A stretch of 62,817 bases of DNA from Xylophilus sp. GTDB taxonomy: Bacteria; Pseudomonadota; Gammaproteobacteria; Burkholderiales; Burkholderiaceae_C. The notes under the pieces were generated by a model. That model searched no databases and had not been told where the DNA came from. It saw only the letters and a list, made by a program, of their open reading frames with translations. The stretch spans positions 1 through 62,817 of the forward strand of contig WNDY01000020.1 of NCBI GenBank assembly GCA_009914555.1, written 5' to 3'. This document shows positions 46,043-55,750 of this stretch, piece after piece. The translations under genes were made by a program, and so were the position numbers. How positions within the stretch are numbered: the stretch's first letter is position 1; each line of letters opens with the position of its first letter.

Positions 46043-46642
46043 ATGACCGCTTCCCTGCAACGCCTGCCCGACGCTTCCCTGGATCAGCTGTTCCGCAACG
46101 CACGCACCGTGCATGCCTTCCAGCCAGTGCCGGTGAGCGACGAGACCCTCCACGCGCTCTACGACCTCCTCAAGTGGGGCCCGACCGCGTTCAACGCCCA
46201 GCCGGCGCGCTTCGTCTTCGTGCGCAGCCCCAAGGCCAAGGCCCGCCTGAAGCCGGCGCTGTCGGCCGGCAACCAGGCCCAGACCGATGCCGCGTCGGTC
46301 TCGGTCATCGTGGCCGAGGATGCGCGCTTCCACGAGCACCTGCCGACCCAGTTCCCGGCCTACGACGCCAAGCCGCTGTTCGATGCCAATGCCGAGCTGG
46401 CCAAGTCCACCGCCTTCCGCAACAGCAGCCTGCAGGGCGCCTACCTGATCCTGGCCGCGCGCGCGCTCGGCCTCGATGCCGGCCCGCAGTCCGGCTTCAA
46501 CGCCGAGCTGGTCGACAAGGAATTCTTCCCCGACGGCCGCTGGCACGCCAACTTCATCGTCAACCTCGGCGTGGCCGATGCCAAGGGCATCTTCCCGCGC
46601 GGCCCGCGGCTGTCGTTCGAAGAGGTCGCGCAGATCCTCTGA
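46043..46642 (+). CDS. Nitroreductase-family protein, RutE-like
   Basis: 199 residues. FMN-binding nitroreductase fold with [39 protein letters not shown] (in parts) and [22 protein letters not shown]. It resembles malonic-semialdehyde reductase RutE, but no rut genes are nearby, so the true substrate is unknown. It follows metY in the organosulfur cluster. Confidence 0.88.
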   Translation: MTASLQRLPDASLDQLFRNARTVHAFQPVPVSDETLHALYDLLKWGPTAFNAQPARFVFVRSPKAKARLKPALSAGNQAQTDAASVSVIVAEDARFHEHLPTQFPAYDAKPLFDANAELAKSTAFRNSSLQGAYLILAARALGLDAGPQSGFNAELVDKEFFPDGRWHANFIVNLGVADAKGIFPRGPRLSFEEVAQIL

Positions 46643-46716
46643 CGGTGGCGCCGGCCGGCCTTTCTTTCTTCCGTTTCCTCCCCGTCCTTCCCCATCCACA
46701 TCAAGGAGTACACAAC

Positions 46717-46932
46717 ATGTCCATCCAGGCCATCAACGTCCGCAACCAGTTCCGCGGCAAGGTCAAGGAAATCATCCGCGGCGACGTCGTCTCGGAAGTC
46801 GATGTCGAGACGCCCTGGGGCGTCGTCACCTCGGTCATCACCACCCGCTCGGTCGACGAACTGGCCCTGGTGCCGGGCTCCGACGTCGTCGCCCTGGTGA
46901 AGTCCACCGAAGTCTCGATCGCCAAGATCTGA
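46717..46932 (+). CDS. TOBE-domain (Mop-type) small protein
   Basis: 71 residues, a single molbindin-like TOBE/Mop domain: SIQAINVRNQFRGKVKEII and VVTSVITTRSVDEL, ending VALVKSTEVSIAKI. Mop proteins bind molybdate or other oxyanions. AAGGAG lies 8 nt upstream of the ATG. Its place in a sulfur cluster suggests handling of molybdate, tungstate or sulfate. Confidence 0.93.
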   Translation: MSIQAINVRNQFRGKVKEIIRGDVVSEVDVETPWGVVTSVITTRSVDELALVPGSDVVALVKSTEVSIAKI

Positions 46933-47027
46933 GCGCTTTCCGACCCGGCGCCGGCGCAGTTCCTCCGCATCGCCGGGGCGGCGCCGGCGTCGTCGTTCCT
47001 GCTCCTCCCAGACAAGACAAGAAGAAC

Positions 47028-48035
47028 ATGCTGTCGAACATGCGCACTTCCTTCGATCCTTCCCATGCCGCCAGCCGCCGCGGCTTCCTGGCCGGCGCCC
47101 TCGCGGCGGCCGTGCCGGGCATCGTCCAGGCCCAGAGCGGCACTTCGCGCATCCTCGTCGGCTTCGCGGCCGGAGGCGGCGGCGACCTGGTCGCGCGCCT
47201 GCTGGCCGAGCGCCTGCCCCGGCACCTGGGCGCGGCTGGCCAGAACGTGCTCGTCGACAACCGCCCGGGGGGCGCCGGCAAGATCGCGGTGGATGCCCTG
47301 CGCAACGCGCCGCCCGACGGCAACACCCTGCTGCTGGCGCCGCTGGTCACGCCGGTGCTGTCGCAGCTCGTCTTCCGCAACCCGGGCTACGACCCGGCGC
47401 GGGACTTCGCCCCGGTCGGCGTGGTCGGCCACTTCCAGTTCGGCCTGGCCGTGCCGGCGTCGCATCCGGCGCGCGACGTGCCCTCGTTCATCGCTTGGCT
47501 CAAGGCCAACCCGGCCAAGGCGTACTTCGGCAGCCCCAGCCCCGGCAGCCTGCCGCACTTCTTCGGCCTGCTGCTCGGCGAGGCGGCCGGCGTCGATTAC
47601 ACGCACGTCTCGTACCGCGGCGGCGCGCCCATGCTCAACGACCTGGCCGCCGGCCAGATTACCTCGGGCATCGACACGGTGCAGAAACTGCTGGAGCTGC
47701 ACCGCAGCGGCCGCATCCGCGTGCTCGGCGTGTTCGCGCCGCGCCGTGTGCCGCAGCTGCCCGATGTGCCCACGCTCGCCGAGCAAGGCTACCCGAAGGC
47801 CACCGGCAGCGGCTGGTACAGCCTCTGGGCCGTGGCCGGTACCCCGGTGGCGCGCCAGCGCGAATGGAATGCCGCGCTCAATGCCACGCTGCGCGAACCC
47901 GCGGTGCAGAAGAAGTTCGACGAATGGGCGCTGGAGCCGGCGCCGGGCACGCCGGAGCAGCTGGAGGCCCTGCGCCGGTCCGACATCGAGAAGTGGCGCC
48001 TCGTGATCGCCGCATCGGGTTTCAAGGCAGACTAA
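47028..48035 (+). CDS. Bug/TctC-family periplasmic receptor
   Basis: 335 residues. Twin-arginine signal (SRRGFLAGALAAAVPG) cleaved near VQAQS. Bug signatures are VGFAAGGGGDLVARLLAERL, NVLVDNRPGGAGKIA and YRGGAPMLNDLAAGQI. Such receptors are specialised for carboxylated or sulfated small molecules in Burkholderiales. Directly upstream of the sulfatase gene (5-bp gap), so a sulfate ester is a plausible ligand. ATG at 47040 is an alternative start. Confidence 0.92.
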   Translation: MLSNMRTSFDPSHAASRRGFLAGALAAAVPGIVQAQSGTSRILVGFAAGGGGDLVARLLAERLPRHLGAAGQNVLVDNRPGGAGKIAVDALRNAPPDGNTLLLAPLVTPVLSQLVFRNPGYDPARDFAPVGVVGHFQFGLAVPASHPARDVPSFIAWLKANPAKAYFGSPSPGSLPHFFGLLLGEAAGVDYTHVSYRGGAPMLNDLAAGQITSGIDTVQKLLELHRSGRIRVLGVFAPRRVPQLPDVPTLAEQGYPKATGSGWYSLWAVAGTPVARQREWNAALNATLREPAVQKKFDEWALEPAPGTPEQLEALRRSDIEKWRLVIAASGFKAD

Positions 48036-48040
48036 AGCCC

Positions 48041-49387
48041 ATGACTGCAACACCCAGGCAACCCAACATCCTCTTCATCCTGGCCGACGACCTCGGCTGG
48101 GCCGACCTCGGTGTCTATGGCCAGCGCGACTACGCCACGCCGCACCTCGACGCGCTGGCCGACGAAGGCGTGCGCTTCACCCAGGCCTATGCCAACTCGG
48201 CCGTGTGCTCGGCCACGCGGCTGGCGCTGATCACCGGGCGCTACCAGTACCGGCTGCGCGCCGGGCTGGAGGAGCCGATTCCCACCGCCGCGCGCAGCAT
48301 CGGTCTGCCGCCGGAGCACCCGACGCTGCCCTCGCTGCTGCGCGGCGCCGGCTACGACACGGCGCTGATCGGCAAGTGGCACCTGGGCCGCCCGCCCGAG
48401 TTCAGCCCCTTGAAGAGCGGCTACGACCGCTTCTTCGGCAACCTGGGCGGTGTGGTGGACTACTTCACCCACAAGGCCGGCGTAGGCGACCACGTGCCGC
48501 GCGACCTGTTCGAAGGCGACGTGCCGGTGGAGCGTACCGGCTACTACACGCAGATCCTGGCCGACGAGGCCGAGAAGTACGTGCGCGGGCAGGCCGGCTC
48601 CGGCAAGCCCTTCTTCCTGTCGCTGCACTTCACCGCGCCGCACTGGCCGTGGGAGGGGCCGGGCGACGAGGCCGTCTCGGGCGAACTCAAGGACCTGTTC
48701 CACTACGACGGCGGCAACCTGCGCACCTACGGCCGTATCGTGGCCGCACTCGACGAGGCCGTGGGCCAGGTGCTGGCCGCGCTCGACGCGACGGGGCAGG
48801 GCGACGACACCATCGTCGTTTTCACCAGCGACAACGGGGGCGAGCGGTTCTCCAACACCTGGCCCTTCACCGGTCAGAAGACCGAGCTGCTCGAAGGCGG
48901 CCTGCGCGTACCCACGCTGCTGCGCTGGCGCAAGCGGCTCGCGCCGCAGGTGCAGGACCAGGTCACCGTCAGCGCCGACTGGCTGCCCACGCTGCTGGCC
49001 GCGGCCGGCGCCGCGCCGCATGCCGACTATCCCCCCGACGGCGAGGACATCCTGCCGGTGCTCGAAGGCCGTGCGCCGGTGCGTCCGCGCACGCTGTACT
49101 GGCGCTACAAGGCCCAGGCCCAGCGCGCGCTGCGCGAGGGCGACTGGAAGTACCTGAAGATCAACGACAACGAGTTCCTGTTCGACGTGGTGAACGATCC
49201 GCGCGAGCGCGCCAACCGCAAGGACCGCGAGCCCGAAGTCTTCGCCCGGCTGCGCCGGCGCTGGGAGGAGATCGACGCGGGCTTTTTGCCGATCACCGAC
49301 GAGGTGTTCACCCACGGCATCACGCCCGACGTGCAGGCCGACCGTTATGTGCCGCACACGGCCAAGCGGTTCAAGCGGCCGGGTTGA
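48041..49387 (+). CDS. Type I sulfatase
   Basis: 448 residues. DD at 16-17 for calcium, the formylglycine motif CSATRLALITG with Cys56 and Arg60 (Ala in place of the usual Pro/Ala third position), IGKWHLG, and TSDNGG. It hydrolyses sulfate esters to release sulfate. No signal peptide is visible, so it should act in the cytoplasm. Cotranscribed with the Bug receptor gene upstream. A formylglycine-generating enzyme is needed and is not in the window. Confidence 0.94.
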   Translation: MTATPRQPNILFILADDLGWADLGVYGQRDYATPHLDALADEGVRFTQAYANSAVCSATRLALITGRYQYRLRAGLEEPIPTAARSIGLPPEHPTLPSLLRGAGYDTALIGKWHLGRPPEFSPLKSGYDRFFGNLGGVVDYFTHKAGVGDHVPRDLFEGDVPVERTGYYTQILADEAEKYVRGQAGSGKPFFLSLHFTAPHWPWEGPGDEAVSGELKDLFHYDGGNLRTYGRIVAALDEAVGQVLAALDATGQGDDTIVVFTSDNGGERFSNTWPFTGQKTELLEGGLRVPTLLRWRKRLAPQVQDQVTVSADWLPTLLAAAGAAPHADYPPDGEDILPVLEGRAPVRPRTLYWRYKAQAQRALREGDWKYLKINDNEFLFDVVNDPRERANRKDREPEVFARLRRRWEEIDAGFLPITDEVFTHGITPDVQADRYVPHTAKRFKRPG

Positions 49388-49392
49388 GGGAC

Positions 49393-49452
49393 ATACTCCC
49401 CCACTGAATGCCGCTTTGCGCCTTCCAGACGGTCGCCTGCGGCATATACCCC
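49393..49452 (-). repeat. Paired GTAT-box element, 53-bp direct spacing
   Basis: ATACTCC at 49393 and ATACCCC at 49446, exactly 53 bp apart, in the gap after the sulfatase gene. GAATGCCGC and GCGGCAT inside it are inverted copies. Confidence 0.75.
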
Positions 49453-49695
49453 TTTCAATGCAAAAAGGGGCGCAGCCGGAATCGTGTAACGGTGCGGGCT
49501 GGTCGCCGAAAAGCCGGTCGCCCTGGGTAGGATATCGGCCGCAGGTAAGCGAATGTGATTTTGCTTATCCAGCATCGTTCGTTGGCCCGTCCGCAGGCCG
49601 CTCTAGACTGCTGCTGCCCCGCCGGGTGGCGCGGAGGGCCGTGATCCTGCCTGGGCCCCGCGGCCTGCCAGGCCCCACCCGCCGGATTCCACCAG
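49453..49695 (+). promoter_or_regulatory. Leader and probable promoter of the first TonB receptor
   Basis: No gene. It contains GCTTATCCAGCAT at 49563-49575, which matches the minus-strand cysI promoter core GCTTATCCGCAT except for one inserted base. In both cases the motif points toward the gene. The rest is GC-rich leader. Confidence 0.5.
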
Positions 49696-52104
49696 ATGCC
49701 TCACCACGCCCCGTCCTTTGCCGCCGCCGCCGTGCTACCCGCCCGCCTGCTGCCGCTCGTGCTGGGCGTGGCCGCCACGCTGCCGGCCGCCCTCCATGCC
49801 CAGCAGGCGCCCGCTGCCGGCCCGGCCGCCCAGGCCGTCGAGCCGCCGGCCTCGCTCGGCTCCATCCAGGTCACGGCCCGCCGCCGCGAAGAGAGCGCGC
49901 AGGACGTGCCCACGCCCATCTCCTCGCTGTCGGGCGACGAACTGGAGACCCAGCGCGTCACGCTGATGCAGGACCTCCAGCAGATCGGCCCGGCATCAAC
50001 GCCAACTACGTGCATGCGCGCCAGTCGTCGCTCGCGATCCGCGGCATCGGCAACAACTTGGCCAACGAGGGGCTGGAGGGCAGCGTTGGCTTCTACGTCG
50101 ACAATGTCTACCTCGGCCGCCCCGGCGCCGTGATCTTCGATCTGCTCGACATCGAGCAGATCGACCTGCTGCGCGGCCCGCAGGGTACGCTGTTCGGCAA
50201 GAACACCACGGCCGGCGTGCTCAACATCGCCACGCGCAAGCCGACCTTCGAGCCCGACAACACCATCGAAGTCTCGGCCGGCAACCGCGGCACCTACCAG
50301 GCGCGCGCCACGTTCTCGGGCGCACTGTCGCCGACGCTGGCCGCCCGCGTCTCGCTGTCGAAGGTGCATGACGACGGCTGGATTCAACGACGGCCGCAGG
50401 GTCGACAGCATCGACCGCGACGGCATCCGCGGCCAGCTGCTGTGGCAGCCGCACGGGCGGTTCAGCCTGCGCCTGACCGGCGACTACAACAGCGCGGTGG
50501 ACACCCAGGGCTCCGGCGTCATCACCGGCCTGGGCCCGGTCCAGGCCGGCAGCCGCACGCTGGCCCAGGCCAATGCCATCGCGGGCGGACTGCCGCTGAG
50601 CGCCGACTGGCAGCGCTACGAGTCGGGGATCAACGACCCGCAGACCTCGGCCGTGCGCCAGAGCGGACTGTCGGCCGAGGCCGACTGGACGCTGCCGGGC
50701 GGCTACCGGCTCACCTCCATCAGTGCCGTGCGCACATGGCATTCGCACCCGCACAACGACCCGGACCTGACCTCGGTCTCGGCCGTGGCCGACCTGTACA
50801 ACAACTCCGACGCCCGGCAGGCCTCGCAGGAGCTGCGGCTGGCCTCGCCCACCGGCGGCGCGTTCGACTACGTGGTCGGCGGCTACTGGTTCTGGCAGGA
50901 CTCGCAGAACCACTACACCACCGTCGGCGGCCCCTATGCCGACCTGTTCCTGCTGCCCACGTCGGTGCCGCTGGGCTACAACTTCCTCGGCGACATCACC
51001 TCCAACAGCCTGGGCCGCGTGCGCACCAACAGCTGCGCGCTGTTCGGCCAGGGCAACTGGCACATCGACGAGCGCTGGGACGTCACCGCCGGCCTGCGCG
51101 GCACGTACGAGGAAAAGCACGCCCGCGTTACCCGCGACGACCCGATCGGCGGCACCGCGCTGCCGGTGTTCACCGGCCCGTACGCCTCGCTCAACACCAT
51201 CCGCCCCGGCCAGTATGCGGCCTGGGATTCGGGCGCGCTCGGCCTCTCCAACTTCGGCCCGTCGGCGCTGGTCGGCACCAGCTACAAGCTCCGGCCCGGC
51301 ATGCTGGCCTACGTGTCGCTCTCGCACGGCGAGAAGTCCGGCGGCTTCAACGCCAACGGCGTGGGCAGCGGCCCGGCGCTCGGCGTCGATTCGCTGCGGG
51401 TGGGCCCCGAGCGGGCCAACAACCTGGAGCTGGGCTTCAAGAGCACGCTGTGGGACAGGCGCCTGCTGTTCAACGCCAACGCCTACACCACCCGCGTCAC
51501 CGGCTACCAGGCCGTCGGCATGGTTACGCCGGCCGGCTCGCTGGTGCCGGTGCAGACGCTGTCCAACGTCGGCAGCGTCGAGAGCAAGGGCTTCGAATGG
51601 CAGCTCCAGGCTCAGCCTGCGCGCGGCTGGCTGCTCAACCTGAACGGCGCCTTCAACGACGCGCGCTACCGGTCCTTCGCCAACGCGCCGGTCCCGGCCG
51701 AGGCCTATGCCAACGGCGCCGCGCCCACGGTGCAGGACCTGAGCGGCCAGCGCGTCTACGGCGCGCCGCGCTGGACCTTCAACATCGGCGGCAGCTACCG
51801 CTGGGGCTGGAGCCCGCAGCTGAGCCAGACCGTGGCCGCCAACTACGCCTGGCGCTCGGAATCCTTCGGCTACCTCGACAACTCCATCTACAGCCGCATC
51901 CCGGCCTACGGCCTGCTCAACCTGTCCACCGGCTGGCAGTTCACCGTGCAGGGCACCAACTTGGTGGAGCTGTCGCTCTGGGCCCGCAACGCCCTCGACA
52001 GGCGCTACCTGCTGGCGGTGCAGCCCACCATCCAGGGCGCCTACCTCGGCTCCGTCGGCGCGCCGCGCACCGTGGGCGCCACGCTGCGCTACAGCTTCGT
52101 CTGA
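49696..52104 (+). pseudogene. TonB-dependent receptor (first copy) with two compensating frameshifts
   Basis: N-terminus: signal peptide, then SIQVTARRREESAQDVPTPI and the plug domain. Near 49991 one G is missing (CCGGCATC for an expected CCGGGCATC), moving the plug to another frame. Near 50384 eight bases are missing relative to the paralog (its GGATCAAGAACATCAAC is here GGATTCAAC), which restores the original frame; the barrel then runs to the TGA at 52104 with a C-terminal FV. Unshifted translation would stop at 50131. The paralog lies at 57458. Substrate unknown; neighbours suggest sulfate esters or sulfonates. Confidence 0.85.
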
Positions 52105-52122
52105 TCGCATGGCGCCTGGCGG

Positions 52123-52182
52123 ATACCCCCGGAGCAATGCGTGGAAAGCCAGCGTGAAATGTGAGCCTGCAATGTATACCCC
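52123..52182 (-). repeat. Paired GGGGTAT element, 53-bp direct spacing
   Basis: ATACCCC at 52123 and 52176, exactly 53 bp apart, both perfect. It lies between the TonB receptor gene and the dioxygenase gene, whose GTG follows 28 bp later. Confidence 0.8.
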
Positions 52183-52209
52183 CGTCGCCCTACCAGGGAG
52201 AACCCCGCC

Positions 52210-53160
52210 GTGACCCTTCAGAAGATCCCGCTGCGCATCGAGCCGATCGACATCGCCGCGCGCTACCACCACATCCGCTCCGTGCCGCAGCAGCCCAACT
52301 TCGCTGCGCGCATCGAAGGGCTGGACCTGACCCGGCCGATCGGCGACGCGGTGCGGCGCGAGCTGTACCAGGCGCTGCTCGACTTCGAGGTGCTGTTCTT
52401 CCCGCCGCAGCAGATCACCCCCGAGCAGCACGTGGCCCTGGCCGGCGTGTTCGGAGAAATCGCGCCCGGCGCCTTCTTCCCGCGCAAGGACGGGCATCCG
52501 GACGTCGAGGTCATCGAGTTCAACGCGCAGCGCCCTCCCGAGATCAACATCTGGCACAGCGACCTGACCTGGCTGCCCGAGCCGCCCAACGGCACCGTCA
52601 TCCAGATCACCGAGCTGCCGGCGCAGGGCGGCAACACCGCCTGGGCCAGCCTCAGCAAGGCCTTCGCCGCGCTCTCGCCCGGCCTGCAGACCTACCTCGA
52701 AGGTCTGAGCGCCACCCACACCTGGGAGATCAGCGGCTGGCGCGACGCGCTGGAGAAGTATGCCGGCGTCGACGCCCTGGCCGACGCGCTGCGCAAGTAC
52801 AAGCCCGTGTCGCGCCCGGTGGTGCGGGTGCATCCCGAATCGGGCAGGAAGGTCCTGTTCGTCAACGAGAACTTCACCAAGCACATCGACGGCGTGCACT
52901 TCCGCGAAAGCCGCGGCCTGCTGGAGTTCCTGCGCGAATGGATCGTGCAGCCCGAGTTCACCTACCAGCACAAGTGGGAGCCGAACGGCCTGGCCGTGTG
53001 GGACAACCGCACGACCCAGCACTACGCGCTGACCGACTACTGGCCGCACCGCCGCGTCACCCAGCGCGTCACGTTCAACGCCTTCGGCTCCGCGCCCACC
53101 ACGCAGAGCACGCGCGCGGCCGTCGTGGCCGACGCGCGGGCCGGCGCCATCACCGCCTGA
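52210..53160 (+). CDS. TauD/TfdA-family Fe(II)/2-oxoglutarate dioxygenase
   Basis: 316 residues. The iron-binding H-x-D is WHSDLTW (His116, Asp118), the distal histidine is His271 in RTTQHYA and the 2-oxoglutarate arginine is in WPHRRVTQR (281-285). The family cleaves taurine, alkylsulfonates, alkyl sulfates or aryloxyalkanoates. The organosulfur neighbourhood favours a sulfonate or sulfate ester (TauD/AtsK-like). GTG start with GGGAGAA about 9 nt upstream. Confidence 0.9.
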   Translation: MTLQKIPLRIEPIDIAARYHHIRSVPQQPNFAARIEGLDLTRPIGDAVRRELYQALLDFEVLFFPPQQITPEQHVALAGVFGEIAPGAFFPRKDGHPDVEVIEFNAQRPPEINIWHSDLTWLPEPPNGTVIQITELPAQGGNTAWASLSKAFAALSPGLQTYLEGLSATHTWEISGWRDALEKYAGVDALADALRKYKPVSRPVVRVHPESGRKVLFVNENFTKHIDGVHFRESRGLLEFLREWIVQPEFTYQHKWEPNGLAVWDNRTTQHYALTDYWPHRRVTQRVTFNAFGSAPTTQSTRAAVVADARAGAITA

Positions 53161-53185
53161 GCTGCCCGACGGACGGAAGCGAGCC

Positions 53186-53920
53186 ATGCTGCTGCGCCGC
53201 GAAGGCCGCCACCTCGACGCCGCCGCGCGCCGCGAGGTGTGCGACGCCATCGTGGCCAATCCCGCGCTCGGCAGCGCCGCAGCCCGGGCCGCACCGGCCC
53301 TGTGCGACGCGGGCTGGCTCCAGACCTGGCCCGACGGCGCCCTCGTCGTCGCCCAGGGCGCGCCCTGCGACGACGTGCAGGTCGTGCTCTCCGGCACGGT
53401 CGAGATGGGCGTGGCCCGCGCCGACGGCAGCCGCGTCGTCATCTCGTACATCCAGCCGCAGGAAATCATCGGGATCATCGGCGCCATCGACGGCCGCGGC
53501 TCGCTGCACGACCACCGCGCCCACGGCACGACCACGCTGTTCCACATCCCGCGCGAGGCGCTGCTGGCGCAGCTCACCGCCGATCCGGCGCTGCTCTTCG
53601 GCACCTTCGCGCTGATCTGCGCGCGCGCCCGGCTGCTCTACGACGGCATCGAGAAGATGGTGCTGTCCACCCTGCGCGCGCGGCTGGCCGGCCGGCTGCA
53701 GTGGCTGGCCGCCACGCACGGCCGCGAAACGCCCGAAGGCACGGAGCTGACGATCCGCCTGTCGCAGGAGGACCTGGCGTCCATGCTCGCCACCTCGCGC
53801 CAGAGCGTGAACAAGGAACTGCGGCGGCTGGCGGCGGAGGAGGTGATCGACATCCGGTACAGCCGGGTGGTGGTGCGGGATATGGAGAGGCTGCGGCGGA
53901 TCAGCGTGAAAGAGGGGTAG
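53186..53920 (+). CDS. Crp/Fnr-family transcriptional regulator
   Basis: 244 residues. An N-terminal cyclic-nucleotide-binding-like beta barrel (GAPCDDVQVVLSGTVEMGVARADG in part) and a C-terminal winged helix with LSQEDLASMLATSRQSVNKELRRL. No Fnr-type cysteine cluster, and the cAMP-contact residues are not obvious. It follows tauD by 25 bp and may regulate the surrounding transport and desulfonation genes. Confidence 0.9.
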   Translation: MLLRREGRHLDAAARREVCDAIVANPALGSAAARAAPALCDAGWLQTWPDGALVVAQGAPCDDVQVVLSGTVEMGVARADGSRVVISYIQPQEIIGIIGAIDGRGSLHDHRAHGTTTLFHIPREALLAQLTADPALLFGTFALICARARLLYDGIEKMVLSTLRARLAGRLQWLAATHGRETPEGTELTIRLSQEDLASMLATSRQSVNKELRRLAAEEVIDIRYSRVVVRDMERLRRISVKEG

Positions 53921-53962
53921 CGGCCGCCCGTGGCCCGGCCTGCGCCGTGGCCGGCTCCCGCG

Positions 53963-54400
53963 TCAGGCTGCCGAGCCGTCCGGTGCCCGACCGCGCGGCA
54001 TTGCGCTGCCCCACACGGTCAGCCCGATCAACACCGCCTGGAACGGCAGCCGCGCCACCAGCAGCCAGTACGGCACTGCCGGACACTCCACAGCGTGCTG
54101 CAGCATCACCACGTTCGCCGGCGTCACCGCGATTGTCAGCAGCACCAAGCCCCAGCCGGCCGCCCGGCGCACCGGCCGCCACAGCAGGCCGAACGCCCCG
54201 AGCAGTTCGAACACTCCACTGGCCAGCACCGCCTCGCGCGACCACGCAATCCATGACGGCACGATGCGCAGCTCGGCCTCGGTGGCGGCGAAGTGCGCGA
54301 TGCCGCCCAAGAAGAACCAGAGAAAGACGAAGCCCAAGGCAGCCTTGCGGCTCCGGCTGAGCGCAGGATGAGTGGGTGAGGAAGAAAGCGGTGCGTGCAT
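53963..54400 (-). CDS. DoxX-family membrane protein
   Basis: 145 residues with four hydrophobic segments. RKAALGFVFLWFFLGGIAHF at the start and VFELLGAFGLLW in the middle are DoxX-like. Family members are linked to thiosulfate:quinone oxidation or to general membrane stress; the exact role here is unknown. Start at ATG 54400, convergent to the Crp/Fnr gene. Confidence 0.8.
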   Translation of the reverse strand: MHAPLSSSPTHPALSRSRKAALGFVFLWFFLGGIAHFAATEAELRIVPSWIAWSREAVLASGVFELLGAFGLLWRPVRRAAGWGLVLLTIAVTPANVVMLQHAVECPAVPYWLLVARLPFQAVLIGLTVWGSAMPRGRAPDGSAA

Positions 54401-54717
54401 GCCGACCCACAGTATCGGACGCAGCCCGGCCTGAGAAGCACCACTACAGGCACGCATGGCGCATTCCCACAGCCGTGGCGGGGCGGCGTGCTCGGCGGAC
54501 TGGAAGCCGATCTGGGCGCCGAGGTCAAGGCCGTGGCGTGGAGGATGTGGTCGACACCAGCGCAGGCGCGGCCCCGGCTCAGGACGGCCGTGAAGATCCA
54601 GCTCGAACACAGGGCCTGCAAAGAGCGGTCGCGCCGAACCGGCGGATCGGGCCTGCCGTCGCAGGTGCGCGATCCCTGCACTCCGGCAGGAGCCGGCGGG
54701 TCCTTCGGGGCGGTCAG
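54401..54717. other. Gap of about 317 bp with no recognisable gene
   Basis: Open frames on both strands give only arginine/proline-rich shadow sequence without a family pattern or ribosome site. It may carry the promoter of the DoxX gene. Confidence 0.5.
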
Positions 54718-55677
54718 TCAGTGCGCGGACGGGCTTGCGCCCCCACGCGGCCCTGCCAGCCCGAAGTGGGCCGCCAGCGTATCCACTACGTTCTCGGCCA
54801 TGGCGCGGCGCGTTTCCTCGGTGCCGGATCCGATATGCGGCGCGAGGACCAGCCGCCGGTCGTTGGCCAGCGCCGCCGGCACCTCGGGCTCGTGCTCGAA
54901 CACGTCCAGCGCTGCGGCGGCGATGCGGTTGGCAGCCAGTGCGGCGATCAGCGCCTGCTCGTCGACGATGGGGCCGCGCGCGATGTTGACCAGGAAGCCG
55001 CGCGGACCCAGCGCGTCGATCACCCTGGCATCCACCAGATGGTGGCTCGAGGGCGTCAGCGGGCAGGTCAGGATGAGCATGTCGCTGTCGGCGGCGAGCC
55101 GGGCCACGTCGTCGTAATACGGCAGGTCCACCGGCTTGCGGTTCGGGCCGAAGTAGGCCACCTGCGAGCCGAAGGCGGCCAGCCGGCGGGCGACGGCCGA
55201 GCCGATGGCGCCGAGGCCGGCGATGCCGATGCGCATGCGCGAGATGGAGCGTCCCAGCGGATACTGCGGCTGCCGCAGCCACTGGCCGGACCGCACGAAG
55301 GCATCGGCATTCACCAGGTCGCGCGTGACGGCCAGGGCCAGGCCCAGTGCGGTGTTGGCCACGTCTTCGGCCAGCACGTGGGAGGTGTTCTCGATCACGA
55401 TGCCGCGGGCCTTCACGGCCGCGACATCGACGTTGTCAAGGCCGGCGCTGTAGCTGGAGATGATCTCCAGCGCGGGCAGGGCGTCGAGCAGCGCGGCATC
55501 GACTTTGGTCTTGCGCAGCGCCAGGCCGCGGACGGCGGGACCGTGCTCGCGCAGCAGGGCCTGGGCTTCGGCGGGCTCCTTGGGCAGTTCGTGCACGGTG
55601 AAGAGCGTGCGGAGTTCTTCGGTCGTCCAGTCCGGCAGATCGGCCGCCTTGAGGATGATGGGCTTCTGCTTGGTCAT
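54718..55677 (-). CDS. D-isomer specific 2-hydroxyacid dehydrogenase
   Basis: 319 residues from ATG 55677. The NAD motif is GIAGLGAIGSAVARRLAAFG (part), the substrate Arg is in NIARGPIVDEQAL, the Glu in DVFEHEPEVP and the catalytic His in LAPHIGSGT. It reduces 2-keto acids such as glyoxylate or hydroxypyruvate. It lies 73 bp downstream of the MFS gene on the same strand and probably metabolises the imported acid. Confidence 0.92.
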   Translation of the reverse strand: MTKQKPIILKAADLPDWTTEELRTLFTVHELPKEPAEAQALLREHGPAVRGLALRKTKVDAALLDALPALEIISSYSAGLDNVDVAAVKARGIVIENTSHVLAEDVANTALGLALAVTRDLVNADAFVRSGQWLRQPQYPLGRSISRMRIGIAGLGAIGSAVARRLAAFGSQVAYFGPNRKPVDLPYYDDVARLAADSDMLILTCPLTPSSHHLVDARVIDALGPRGFLVNIARGPIVDEQALIAALAANRIAAAALDVFEHEPEVPAALANDRRLVLAPHIGSGTEETRRAMAENVVDTLAAHFGLAGPRGGASPSAH

Positions 55678-55750
55678 CTTGCTTGTGTTGGCTGTTGCGA
55701 TTCGACCGCGGAGCATTGTGCGCGCGCGGCAGTAGCGGGCGTTCCTGCGC

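Noticed and set aside
49696..50400. Programmed ribosomal frameshifting in the TonB receptor
   Set aside because: No slippery heptamer or downstream structure is visible, and an 8-base loss relative to the paralog is not a frameshift signal.
54401..54717. A small gene between the DoxX and dehydrogenase genes
   Set aside because: Neither strand shows a start with a ribosome site or a recognisable protein pattern.
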